Source of the DNA: Legionella quateirensis
Lineage (GTDB): Bacteria; Pseudomonadota; Gammaproteobacteria; Legionellales; Legionellaceae
Direction: 5' to 3'
Assembly (NCBI RefSeq): GCF_001467955.1
Contig: NZ_LNYR01000046.1
Span: forward strand, 21,996-85,995
DNA: 64,000 bases
Part shown: positions 37,098 to 46,234 of the stretch, one piece after another
How the letters are laid out: the number at the start of each line of letters is the position of its first letter
Position numbering within the stretch: the stretch's first letter is position 1
Notes under the pieces: generated by a model
The model's input: only the letters and a program-made list of their open reading frames with translations
What the model was told of the DNA's origin: nothing
Databases searched by the model: none
Program-made: the position numbers and the translations under genes

Positions 37098-38342
37098 CTA
37101 TGATTCAACCAATCCTAATTGTTGATTTTTTGTTTTAACACTTCGTAAAGCTAAAATACCCACTACGATAAACACACCACTAACAACAAAAGCAAAACTG
37201 GATCCATACTGATTCAAAGCACCAGTCAACAACGGGCCAACACCCCAGGTAACAGAGGATAAGGCCGCAACCACACCCATAACTCGTCCTTGCCAATCAC
37301 TTTCTGTACTATCTGAAATCAAAGTCAATAAAGCGATATACATCAATCCCGCAAAAGCAGAAATACAAGTAAAGAGAACTATGTTCACTACAAAAGAATC
37401 AATGCAAAGAGATAAAAGAAGATAAGAACACAATTGCAATACTAAAGTTAAAAAAACCACTGTAGTCTTTTCAAGGTAATTAAAAATATATTTTCCACCA
37501 AACATCAATGTCAATGAAAAAACAATGGCTTCTGTACTTAGTACAGTTCCTGTGGCCGAAGCATGATCTGAAAATTGTCGGCTTAAAAACACCGGAATAT
37601 CTGAAAAAAATAAACCAAAAGCCACCATAGAAAAGAGTAAAGAAACGAGATAACTGGATAATACAGGTTTCTTAAAGGCAATTTTTATATTTGCAAAATC
37701 CTTCAAAAAATTGAACTTCTCCCCTTTTTTACTAGGTGCATAAGTTTCATCAAAGAAAAGCGTAATTCCAATAAAACCAATAGCGCTCATCAACGCACCA
37801 ATTAAGAAAGTAGTAGTACCCAAAGGCGCATAACTCGAATTAAGTAATAGATCGCCCAAAACGGGTCCTAAAGAAAAACCAAGGCAGTTCGCGAGCATCA
37901 CGATAGATAAATTGAATGCTTTATTTTGGGGAGTACTGATATCAACAGTAGCGGCTTGAGCAATGGATAAAGAACCAGCAGTGATACCTGAAATAATACG
38001 ACCGACTACCAAAAGCCAGATAGCGCTGAAGTAGCAACCTAAAGCACCTAAAATAAAGCCAAAAGTCAAACCCAACATGGAAATTATCAGACCAGGTTTT
38101 CGTCCATAACGATCTGCTACCCCTCCCAGAACTGGAGCAAAGAAAAACATAAACACACTGTAAATAGCGAGTAAAAACTCATAGATCATATATCTGGAAG
38201 CATCAGATACAGTAGCTGGTAATAGAGAAACGTTATCTGTTAGAAATAAGGCAGCAAAAACTGAGAACGCAATCCCCCATCCCATAGAATCTACAAATAC
38301 CACCCAAATTAAAGAAGATAAGCTGATGTTTTTTTTATTCAT
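37098..38342 (-). CDS. Major facilitator superfamily exporter (DHA1/TetA-like)
   Basis: A 414-residue protein with about 12 hydrophobic segments in two halves. Motif A reads G-G-V-A-D-R-Y-G-R-K-P-G (about 74-85), and V-G-R-I-I-S-G-I-T-A-G follows in TM4. This is the drug:proton antiporter type. It precedes the NRPS-PKS operon on the same strand, so export of or resistance to the cluster product is the likely role. Legionella siderophore exporters are also MFS proteins, so metallophore export remains possible. Confidence 0.88.
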   Translation of the reverse strand: MNKKNISLSSLIWVVFVDSMGWGIAFSVFAALFLTDNVSLLPATVSDASRYMIYEFLLAIYSVFMFFFAPVLGGVADRYGRKPGLIISMLGLTFGFILGALGCYFSAIWLLVVGRIISGITAGSLSIAQAATVDISTPQNKAFNLSIVMLANCLGFSLGPVLGDLLLNSSYAPLGTTTFLIGALMSAIGFIGITLFFDETYAPSKKGEKFNFLKDFANIKIAFKKPVLSSYLVSLLFSMVAFGLFFSDIPVFLSRQFSDHASATGTVLSTEAIVFSLTLMFGGKYIFNYLEKTTVVFLTLVLQLCSYLLLSLCIDSFVVNIVLFTCISAFAGLMYIALLTLISDSTESDWQGRVMGVVAALSSVTWGVGPLLTGALNQYGSSFAFVVSGVFIVVGILALRSVKTKNQQLGLVES

Positions 38343-38405
38343 ACCGTTCTTTTATAAACTCCGATGAGTGATAATTATACGCACACCTTGTTAAAATACA
38401 AGGAT

Positions 38406-39911
38406 TTATACGTGAGAACAAGGGCTGTTTAAATTTTTTGATAATAGTAATTCTATCTCTTCCTTTGTTCTAAATTTATACTCAACTTTAAAGCCTTCTT
38501 GAATAATTGTTCGATAATAGCCCCCATCAAGCAGGCATTGTACCAACTCATTCCCAGGTAGTAATTTACCAATAGGAGTTTCATCCACTACTACGCCATT
38601 GCTCATGTCTAAACTATTTTTGATTTCTTTGCCCGTGAGTAAACTCGCGTCAATGTTTATATTTAAATGATCCTCATTAGCATGGATTTGCAAAGTATGA
38701 AATGAAGGCCCTCGCGTGTCGTGAATGTTATTCGCTCGGGAATTAGCATAACTAGTGTCGCCATTGATAAAAACCACGCGGTCATCTTCAGAACGTAATA
38801 ACGCGGGATGATCGCCACAAGGTTGATGGCCAGATAAAACCAATTGAATACCGTTTCGATATAAATAATCACTCACAAGGCCTGGAACAGGAACAAAACG
38901 CCGTTGAGAATCGAGCATGCTTGCAGCTACTATTGATCTGTATTCTGATGGAACTCGAATTGAAAAGGTATCGAGAGGAGAACGAGCTGGTCTTAAATCT
39001 AAAAGCATATTTTCAACATTTAAATCAGCCCATCGAGTCACCTCGGTTTTATACCAGATATTAAATTGATCTATCCAGGAGTGCATGTCTTCGATAATTG
39101 GGTCACTAGGCTGCATACTCGGTAGACGCCCAATATTTTCTTCCGTCAACCCGCCATGGACTGCAAAAATCCCTGCTTGCGGTATAATAGCAGCGAGCTG
39201 TGTCTGTTGAATATATTCACCAATTAAACCTTTTGGAGAATTCTGCTCTAAAATGCTTCGTAGCACCATATAATCAGAGATATCGGTAATAGAACAGCCT
39301 TTCTCTGTAGCCAAATGTTGTTGATGATAATAAAATGTATTAGGACAGCCCAAATTTTGCTCAAGCATCCACTTTAAATAGATAAGTTGACATTCTTCAA
39401 TATCAAGGCAATTTACATAATGCTCAATGTCTTCTAAAGTATCTGTAGATTTATGGTTCGCTTCCATGTGTTTTTTTACATAATCAATGGGCAATTGGTG
39501 AGGAGCTGATAATAGCCAAAATGGAGCACTTCCTTTTATTAACCGCTCACGAATATACTTGGGGTTAAGTTCAACAAAAAATCGTGTTTTACTCGACTCT
39601 CGATTGCCAACAAGTAAAATTACTCTATCAGAATAACGATATTTAAAATCAAGTAACATTCGAGCGAGCTTTAAGTCTCCAACACCTCTGTCCGTGAGAT
39701 CACCTCCAAAAATAAAATAAGGATCTCTAACCCCAGGGTGAAAATCCAGTTTACCCGTGGAATCAAATCGAACAACGGTGCTTTTTTTTATTGAACTTGA
39801 AAATGAAGGATAATGCCCTTCTGTATCCGTTATGTAGTGGACGTTCGTTCTATATTTTTTTACACGAGCAATTGGAGCAAATAACCCATTTAACGCTTTT
39901 AAATACATCAA
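38406..39911 (-). CDS. Calcineurin-like metallophosphatase of protist-like type
   Basis: A 501-residue phosphoesterase. Motifs in order: I-T-D-T-E-G-H-Y near the N-terminus, F-G-G-D-L-T-D-R-G-V-G-D, Y-S-D-R-V-I-L-L-V-G-N-R-E, V-H-G-G and S-G-H-Q-P. The G-N-R-E in place of the usual G-N-H-[DE] and the T-E-G-H first motif match a subgroup I associate with ciliates and other protists rather than with bacterial PPP enzymes. There is no signal peptide. It lies just beyond the biosynthetic cluster but has no evident link to it. It may be an effector phosphatase acquired from a protist host; substrate unknown. Confidence 0.82.
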   Translation of the reverse strand: MMYLKALNGLFAPIARVKKYRTNVHYITDTEGHYPSFSSSIKKSTVVRFDSTGKLDFHPGVRDPYFIFGGDLTDRGVGDLKLARMLLDFKYRYSDRVILLVGNRESSKTRFFVELNPKYIRERLIKGSAPFWLLSAPHQLPIDYVKKHMEANHKSTDTLEDIEHYVNCLDIEECQLIYLKWMLEQNLGCPNTFYYHQQHLATEKGCSITDISDYMVLRSILEQNSPKGLIGEYIQQTQLAAIIPQAGIFAVHGGLTEENIGRLPSMQPSDPIIEDMHSWIDQFNIWYKTEVTRWADLNVENMLLDLRPARSPLDTFSIRVPSEYRSIVAASMLDSQRRFVPVPGLVSDYLYRNGIQLVLSGHQPCGDHPALLRSEDDRVVFINGDTSYANSRANNIHDTRGPSFHTLQIHANEDHLNINIDASLLTGKEIKNSLDMSNGVVVDETPIGKLLPGNELVQCLLDGGYYRTIIQEGFKVEYKFRTKEEIELLLSKNLNSPCSHV

Positions 39912-40112
39912 TAAACTCTCTTATCGAAGACATAATACAAAGCGGGAAATGTAACATAGTTAATTTAATATGGTCAAATTGGAAAAATCCACGCAAACAA
40001 GGCAAGAAAATGAACTTACCCAAAACTTAATCGATTTTACTTCAACTGTTACGCATCAGGCGCTCAATCATTTGTTCCAGATGCACCCAGTTTATTTTTT
40101 ACTTGCTCAATA

Positions 40113-41210
40113 TTAATCACTATCCTTATGATAACAATTGCCGTCTTCAAGATATTGAGTTAATTGTTCATAGGGCATAGGGCGCGCAAATAAGAACCCT
40201 TGATAAAAATCGATGTCGTATCTTTTAATGACATCATACTCTTCTTCAGATTCAATGCCCTCACAAATAATCTTAATGCCCAGCTTATTGGCCATTACAC
40301 ATATATTCTCCATAATCACTTGCTTAAACTCATTGATGTGGATATTTCTAACAAGCTCCAGGTCCAACTTAACATAATCAGGCTTTAGAGCGGATAATAG
40401 ATTTAACGAGCTATAACCCGAACCTAAATCATCTAATGCAACACCATATCCTTGTTTTCGATAGAAATCCATGATGCTTAATAAATGCTTTTTATCATTT
40501 ACTTCATCACTTTCGATAACTTCAAACACGATTTGAGACGGATCTAAATCTGTTCTTTTTAAAGCCCGGTTCGTTGTAGTCAAACAATAAGACGGGTCAT
40601 AAATTGCGGTAGGATTAAAGTTGATAAATATTTTTTTTTCAGTACTCACTTTGTTCATATTTTCTATATGAGTAATTCTTGCCCTTTTATCCAACAAAAA
40701 CAACATATCACTGGTTTTAGCAGCATTAAAAATATCTGATGGCGAAATGATGCTGTTGTTTATGCTTCCCCTTAATAAACATTCGAATCCATAAGGTTCC
40801 AGTGTTCCTTTGTGAACAATAGGTTGGCAAAAGGTGGTCAAAGAACCATTTTCGATTAGATCTACCAACCATTGCGCTAAAAGTAACCCGACCAATTTTC
40901 TCAATGTATACGTGTGGTTTAAAAGTACTTCTACCCCAGCATTCGCGTGTACAGAAGGTATTAACAATGCCTTGGAGTCTTCTAGCTCAACCTGCGAAAA
41001 ACAAGTATCAATGATTTGACCCAGTTGATATGCTTCTTTGGCAGAAAAAGATAAAGTAATTACATTATCATCCGTATGGATATCATATTTATTATCGACT
41101 AAGTGATTGAGAAGCTTAGTTGAACTATGGCCTCTTGGTGGAGCAATAAGCAACGTGTATTGACCAGAGAGTTGATAAGTACGCACTGAGTCACATTTTT
41201 CACATGGCAT
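40113..41210 (-). CDS. EAL-domain c-di-GMP phosphodiesterase, cytoplasmic
   Basis: A 365-residue protein. The ATG at 41210 is chosen for GAAGGATC upstream; an in-frame ATG at 41312 lacks one. The N-terminus has a C-E-K-C pair and a domain of about 125 residues of unknown type. The EAL domain has E-C-L-L-R in place of E-A-L-V-R, D-D-L-G-S-G-Y-S-S, V-K-L-D, C-E-G-I-E and Y-Q-G-F-L-F-A-R-P, so metal-binding and catalytic residues look intact. It hydrolyses c-di-GMP to pGpG. The N-terminal region may sense a ligand or metal. Confidence 0.88.
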   Translation of the reverse strand: MPCEKCDSVRTYQLSGQYTLLIAPPRGHSSTKLLNHLVDNKYDIHTDDNVITLSFSAKEAYQLGQIIDTCFSQVELEDSKALLIPSVHANAGVEVLLNHTYTLRKLVGLLLAQWLVDLIENGSLTTFCQPIVHKGTLEPYGFECLLRGSINNSIISPSDIFNAAKTSDMLFLLDKRARITHIENMNKVSTEKKIFINFNPTAIYDPSYCLTTTNRALKRTDLDPSQIVFEVIESDEVNDKKHLLSIMDFYRKQGYGVALDDLGSGYSSLNLLSALKPDYVKLDLELVRNIHINEFKQVIMENICVMANKLGIKIICEGIESEEEYDVIKRYDIDFYQGFLFARPMPYEQLTQYLEDGNCYHKDSD

Positions 41211-41684
41211 TTCAGATCCTTCGCATATATATTTCCTTATATAAGTCACTATAGTACTTATTTGTTCTATTTTCCTTAAAAGGCTGTTAGGGCGTTGCAT
41301 CAGTACGAACATCGTAAAGTAAAAAATAAGGGGCGTTATTTTGCAAAATTATGAGGGTGTATTGACCATTCCGATTACGCATGCAACGACCCTTTATCGA
41401 TTATTTAAAGCAGGCTGGCTGTGACATTTTGCCCAAGGCATACTATTCTGGTTATTCAACACAATGATTTTTAGCAAAAACCGGCACCCACGTCCGATTG
41501 TTAGTTAGATAAATATCTTGATTTTTAATTATTAATGGATACATCAATAAGTCTTTAAACAATCTTCTATACTTAAAAAAAACAATACCTATCACGAACT
41601 CCTGTTTAGTCGCTGGATTATATTTGTGATGACCTGGTGTAGGTGCTTTGTCGTCAGATAGGGTGCTTCTTTTGGAGACAAATT
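41211..41684. other. Divergent promoter region between EAL gene and binding-protein gene
   Basis: These 474 bases hold no supported gene and no obvious repeat. They separate two divergent c-di-GMP-related transcription units, so promoters for both must lie here. Confidence 0.5.
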
Positions 41685-42824
41685 ATGTCGGCACCAAGAA
41701 CGATGGCTGTCATTTTAATAGGTACTTTAGTTTGTGCGGGAACTCTATGGATGTGGAGTTACTACTCCATGCAATCCCCTGTGATAACAATTAAAATTGG
41801 TGCATTGCTGCCTTCTTCAAACGGAGATTTGGCGGAAAATCGCAAAATGATGATACAAGGCATGGAGCTTGCGAAAGAATACATAGAGACCCAATACAAA
41901 GGACAAGTAATTCTCGATTTTGATTATCAGAATGGATGCTTTGCTAAAGAATCTATTCCAGCAGTTCAAAAATTTTCTCATGACAACGTTCCAATCATTG
42001 CAGCGTCATTTTGCCTGTTTGGACATCTGCCTATTTTGCCCGTAACTGAGGGGAATAAAATAATTACGTTTAATACAGCGGCTAATCCTGACCAGGCTTT
42101 AAATCTGCACTATGCTTTTTCTACAAATGTTGAAATAAAGGATGAAGCCCAAAGGCTTTCCCAGTTCGCATGTAACCAGTTGGGAGCCAGACGAGCAGTG
42201 ACTATGTTCCTGGATACCCCTTTTGGTCATGATTATGATAAATATTTTACTTATGATTTTAATCACTGTGGAGGGGATGTAGTAGGAAGTTTTCCAAATG
42301 CTCCTGATGGTAAGCAATTTAAGTCGATGATTAACCAAATAAAATCATTGAATCCTGACATCATTATCACCGCTCATTTTGGTCTGCCTCTGGCGATGTT
42401 TATTAAAGAAGTGAGAAAAGCAAACATCAACGTGCCCATTTTAGGGAACTACGAAACAGAGGATCCTACTGTAATAAGTTATGCCGGAGATGCGGCTGAA
42501 GGCGTGATATTCTCTTCTTCTGAATTGAATGAGAAAACACCGATGATGAAAGATTTTGAAAGACGTTATATTCGAAAGTTCGGTACAGAACCTAACGTAC
42601 TGGTTACTAATGTTTATGATGATGTAGTGCTGTCCGTCGAGAGCTATCTGGCATGTAAAAATGACCGAGATTGTATGGCAAACTATTTGCATCAAATCAG
42701 CAATTATCAAGGGGTAAGTGGAACTATTACTATTAAACCAAGTGGAGCCACTAATAAACCCACTATATTCAAAATAATAAAAAATCACACGTTTATACCC
42801 TATCAAAAATACCAGGCAAGATAA
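41685..42824 (+). CDS. Periplasmic ligand-binding protein (LivK/ABC-type receptor family)
   Basis: A 379-residue protein. The ATG at 41685 is chosen because TTTTGGAGA lies before it. An N-terminal hydrophobic segment (M-A-V-I-L-I-G-T-L-V-C-A-G-T-L) acts as signal or anchor. The rest follows the branched-chain amino-acid binding fold: I-K-I-G-A-L-L-P-S-S-N-G near the start, G-M-E-L-A-K-E-Y, A-A-S-F-C-L-F and G-V-I-F-S-S-S. No ABC permease follows. Instead the stop overlaps the ATG of a membrane GGDEF-EAL gene (TAATG), so the protein is probably the sensor of that regulator. Confidence 0.85.
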   Translation: MSAPRTMAVILIGTLVCAGTLWMWSYYSMQSPVITIKIGALLPSSNGDLAENRKMMIQGMELAKEYIETQYKGQVILDFDYQNGCFAKESIPAVQKFSHDNVPIIAASFCLFGHLPILPVTEGNKIITFNTAANPDQALNLHYAFSTNVEIKDEAQRLSQFACNQLGARRAVTMFLDTPFGHDYDKYFTYDFNHCGGDVVGSFPNAPDGKQFKSMINQIKSLNPDIIITAHFGLPLAMFIKEVRKANINVPILGNYETEDPTVISYAGDAAEGVIFSSSELNEKTPMMKDFERRYIRKFGTEPNVLVTNVYDDVVLSVESYLACKNDRDCMANYLHQISNYQGVSGTITIKPSGATNKPTIFKIIKNHTFIPYQKYQAR

Positions 42825-44902
42825 TGAAAATAAAAACGATGTTACAACTATTTTTTTTATTGTTTGTGTTGATCTCTGCTAGCCTGGTTAGTCTTGTTGT
42901 TGTGCAAAAAAACAACTTGGAGCGGATGATAATAAAAGGTATGTTAGCAAACGAAATCGTCAGAGTGGTGAACCAACGAGAAAAAATCATTAATAATTAT
43001 ATAAATGACCATCAAACTGAACAGATTATACTGCTACAACTCATGTACGAGATAACAACTAAACTGCTCCAATCCGACGCATTCGATACACCGGAAGAAC
43101 AGGCTGTTCTTGAGGGCATGCGTGAAGATAATGTAGCTATAAATAAATTACTTACTGAGTTAATTATTTTTGAGCAGGAAAATCAATCGGAAATAAAAGG
43201 CCATGCCGATAATCAACCTTTGCTAAATAAATTTAAATCCTCGTTAAATAAAATAAGTGAATCAATAATGGCAGAAGCCTATCGATTAAGCGAAATCAAT
43301 CGAAAGAACATCAAAAAAACCATGGAAAAGGTTGATTTGATTGTTATCTGCTCTGTCTTGACTCTAATTGTGCTTGGTTTTTTAGTTTTAATTTTCTTAA
43401 GAAGAAAAATCTATACCCCCCTTTCCAAGCTCAATGAAGGAATTAAGGTTATTGGGGAGGGTGATTTGGACTATAAAATCGAAGCTCATCGAAATGACGA
43501 AGTGAGCTTACTCATCAAATCGTTTAATGAAATGGCCCATAACCTGAAAGATCGAACCATAGAACAACAACACATACGCAACAAGCTGGAGAAATCGAAT
43601 CGAGCTAACGTGTATATTGCTCAGCACGATTCGCTTACGAATCTTCCAAACAAAATTATGGCTAAAATTTTTTTATATAATGCGATTAAGCATGCGAACA
43701 ATACTAACTCAATGGTGGCGGTAATTGATCTTGATCTGGATAATTTTAAACGCATCAATAACACCATAGGTCATTTAAAAGCCGATCTCTTGATAAAAAA
43801 AGTAGGGAGACGGCTGCAAAAAGTGACGCGCACTAATATTGATCTTGTCGCACGATTTGGTGGTAATGCATTTTATATTATAGTTCCATTGATTAAAACT
43901 AAAGATGAGGTTACTGCTGCTACGGAAAAAATCCGTAAAACCATTACAAAACCATTAAGTATAGATAAAAAAGAATTTTACCTTACGGCAAGCATTGGCA
44001 TCAGTCTTTATCCGTTTGATGGTGTAGAGGTTAACACGCTCCTTGAACAAGCTGATTTTGCTATGTATCAGGCCAAAAATGCAGGCAGAAATAACATTCA
44101 ATTTGCACTTCAAGAATTAAGAGATTTAGAGAAGAAAAAAGGCGAAATGGAAGTGGAAATGCACCATGCTATCGAGAATAATCAATTTATTCTCTACTAT
44201 CAGCCCATCGTCAGTACTAAAACCCACAATATTGTTGGAGTGGAGGCGTTGATTCGCTGGATAAATGATAAAGGGGACATGATAAACCCAGAAGAGTTTG
44301 TCCCCATAGCGGAGCGATCAGATTTAATTATATCAATGGGTGAATGGGTTTTAAAAACAGCCAGTAAACAATTTAAAGAGTGGCAACATTACGGTTTGCA
44401 AACCATGGCTATTAATATTTCGGTACATCAATTAAGCGATCATTTATTAGAACTAACAAAAAATATACTGAAGCAATTGGAACTCGCTGAAGGCAGTCTT
44501 ATTTTTGAAATTACTGAAACGGTATTGATGCAACAAACTGACGTGATGCTTCGATTTAATAAAATCCTGACCGAGATGGGGGTTAGGGTATCCATTGATG
44601 ATTTTGGTACCGGCTATTCTTCATTTACTTACTTAAATAAATTTAATATTTCTAATCTTAAACTCGACGTCTCATTTATTAAGGACGTTAATAACGATAA
44701 AAGAAAAGCAGCTATCGTCAAAGCCATTCTTCAAATGGCACATACATTAAATATAAAAACCATTGCTGAGGGAATAGAAACCAAAGCAGAGTTTGAATTT
44801 TTAAAAGAAAATGAGTGTGATGAATGCCAGGGCTTTTATTTTAGCAAGCCACTGCCCCCTCATGAACTAGAGAAATTATTGCAACGTAATGTGCCAGACT
44901 AA
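42824..44902 (+). CDS. Membrane HAMP-GGDEF(degenerate)-EAL protein
   Basis: A 692-residue protein. TM1 is at about 5-27, a periplasmic helical region of about 140 residues follows, then TM2 near 168-193 (L-I-V-I-C-S-V-L-T-L-I-V-L-G) and a HAMP segment. The GGDEF domain has D-L-D-N-F-K-R-I-N-N but the signature is G-G-N-A-F (346-350), so cyclase activity is probably lost. The EAL domain has E474-A-L-I-R, D-D-F-G-T-G-Y-S-S and A-E-G-I-E-T, so it looks active as a phosphodiesterase. It is translationally coupled to the binding-protein gene. I infer a ligand-controlled c-di-GMP switch across the inner membrane. Confidence 0.92.
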   Translation: MKIKTMLQLFFLLFVLISASLVSLVVVQKNNLERMIIKGMLANEIVRVVNQREKIINNYINDHQTEQIILLQLMYEITTKLLQSDAFDTPEEQAVLEGMREDNVAINKLLTELIIFEQENQSEIKGHADNQPLLNKFKSSLNKISESIMAEAYRLSEINRKNIKKTMEKVDLIVICSVLTLIVLGFLVLIFLRRKIYTPLSKLNEGIKVIGEGDLDYKIEAHRNDEVSLLIKSFNEMAHNLKDRTIEQQHIRNKLEKSNRANVYIAQHDSLTNLPNKIMAKIFLYNAIKHANNTNSMVAVIDLDLDNFKRINNTIGHLKADLLIKKVGRRLQKVTRTNIDLVARFGGNAFYIIVPLIKTKDEVTAATEKIRKTITKPLSIDKKEFYLTASIGISLYPFDGVEVNTLLEQADFAMYQAKNAGRNNIQFALQELRDLEKKKGEMEVEMHHAIENNQFILYYQPIVSTKTHNIVGVEALIRWINDKGDMINPEEFVPIAERSDLIISMGEWVLKTASKQFKEWQHYGLQTMAINISVHQLSDHLLELTKNILKQLELAEGSLIFEITETVLMQQTDVMLRFNKILTEMGVRVSIDDFGTGYSSFTYLNKFNISNLKLDVSFIKDVNNDKRKAAIVKAILQMAHTLNIKTIAEGIETKAEFEFLKENECDECQGFYFSKPLPPHELEKLLQRNVPD

Positions 44903-45073
44903 ACTATTTTATCCGTTAATAAATCGCTCTTATCTGGGTCTTTCTCAATTCAAGGAGTACTAATCAAGATCACAACCTATATAATGGTCTATCATAAGTA
45001 ATAATGGAGAAAATAAGAGAGTTCGTTTAGATATTCTCTCAAACACATTATTCATTCAAAAGGATGTATGTTT

Positions 45074-45388
45074 ATGAAAAACATTATATTTTTACTATTA
45101 ATGTGCATCTATATTGAGTCATCTGGAGCAACTCTCGTTGTTAAAGGTCAGCCAACTCCATTAGAATATCAAAATGATGTATATTACTGGCCTCTCAATC
45201 TTGCTATTAGTCCTGGGCTCCAAACCTTATACATTACAATGGATGGCATTAATAAAGTGTGTTTTTTGAATACGGCTCCTCCAGGATTATTGGAGCAAAT
45301 GTCTGAGATCAGTATTATTATCAAAGGTAAAATGACAGATTGGAATTGTTTCCCATATACAACTACCTACTATGAGGTCCGCCCATAA
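45074..45388 (+). CDS. Small secreted protein, unknown
   Basis: A 104-residue protein from the ATG at 45074, which has AAAGGATG at good distance; an ATG at 45068 is also in frame. A signal peptide is clear (M-K-N-I-I-F-L-L-L-M-C-I-Y-I-E-S-S-G-A). The mature part is about 85 residues, beta-rich, with two Cys (V-C-F-L and W-N-C-F-P) that could form a disulfide. I recognise no family. Confidence 0.72.
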   Translation: MKNIIFLLLMCIYIESSGATLVVKGQPTPLEYQNDVYYWPLNLAISPGLQTLYITMDGINKVCFLNTAPPGLLEQMSEISIIIKGKMTDWNCFPYTTTYYEVRP

Positions 45389-45431
45389 TACTGCAAACGC
45401 AGCAAGCGTAGAACCTGTGCGAAATAAAAAT

Positions 45432-45458
45432 TTCAAAAATTCAAAAATTCAAAAATTC
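45432..45458. repeat. 8-bp simple sequence repeat
   Basis: TTCAAAAA is repeated three times plus a partial unit, about 80 bp upstream of the CheD-like gene. It is short and could vary in copy number by slippage. Confidence 0.8.
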
Positions 45459-45539
45459 ATGTCCATTTAAAGTCATTTTTGATTAAAAAATCATAACTGT
45501 GGTATAATTTTATATTGCATTATTAATCACTATATATTT

Positions 45540-46118
45540 ATGCCCGAGATTATTGAAATTGCGATGGATGAGTGCGATTTTACTTCAGATATAACTACAG
45601 ATTTAGTTACTTATGGAGTGAGTACCTGTATTGCTTTTATAATTTATGCTTCATTTTATGATGAAGATGACGAGTTGATACAAGCACGTGGTTTATACCA
45701 CTGGTCTGGTTTTAAAGCAGAACCAAAAGATCCTGCCCTATCCATGAACAACACTTTAAGCTATTTTTTAGATGAACTCAGAATGCATTTTGACTTCCCC
45801 TTCGAGCTTGATATTCAAATAGATTCATTACATTTCATCGGTGGAGAAAAAGCAGTATGGGAAGATGGCGAACTCATACTTTCAGGCACAGAAAGAGAAG
45901 TGCTTCACTTAACTGAAGCAGTCAAAAACTTTGATTATGAAGGATCTAATTTTAGAAAGCCCAAAGAAATAAGCCATTCACATTTTCTGACTTCTGGAAA
46001 TGAGTCATTGACTATAGAGGTCACTGCAAATAAGTGTATCTATGTAACAAAATTTATTGATAATTTTTGTGAAGAAGAACAAGAAAGCCATTCTTCATCA
46101 TTAAACCACGCCTGTTAA
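45540..46118 (+). CDS. CheD-like deamidase-fold protein candidate
   Basis: A 192-residue acidic protein without signal peptide. TATAAT lies at 45503, and there is no strong ribosome site. The segment T24-Y-G-V-S-T-C30 followed by A-R-G-L-Y-H54-W-S-G resembles CheD, where the catalytic Thr, Cys and His sit in T-L-G-L-G-S-C and G-G-L-x-H. The Thr-Cys spacing of six is identical; the Cys-His spacing here is a little longer. CheD deamidates glutamines of chemoreceptors, and the same fold occurs in CNF-type toxins. No chemotaxis genes are nearby. The similarity is short, so the assignment is tentative. Confidence 0.6.
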   Translation: MPEIIEIAMDECDFTSDITTDLVTYGVSTCIAFIIYASFYDEDDELIQARGLYHWSGFKAEPKDPALSMNNTLSYFLDELRMHFDFPFELDIQIDSLHFIGGEKAVWEDGELILSGTEREVLHLTEAVKNFDYEGSNFRKPKEISHSHFLTSGNESLTIEVTANKCIYVTKFIDNFCEEEQESHSSSLNHAC

Positions 46119-46190
46119 TATCTGGAACCGATATTATTTATCAATAAGTCCTGTGAACAACAAGGGGTTTGGGACGAGCGCAGAAAACAC

Positions 46191-46215
46191 CCCTACAAAG
46201 TATAACTTTGTAGGG
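46191..46215. terminator. Bidirectional hairpin terminator
   Basis: CCCTACAAAGT and ACTTTGTAGGG form an 11-bp perfect stem with a three-base loop. It lies between the convergent CheD-like gene and the 150-residue gene, with short AT-rich flanks. Confidence 0.72.
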
Positions 46216-46234
46216 AGTATTTAAAATACCTCTA

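Noticed and set aside
42824-44902. Active diguanylate cyclase
   Set aside because: The signature is G-G-N-A-F instead of G-G-[DE]-E-F, so the catalytic acidic residues are missing.
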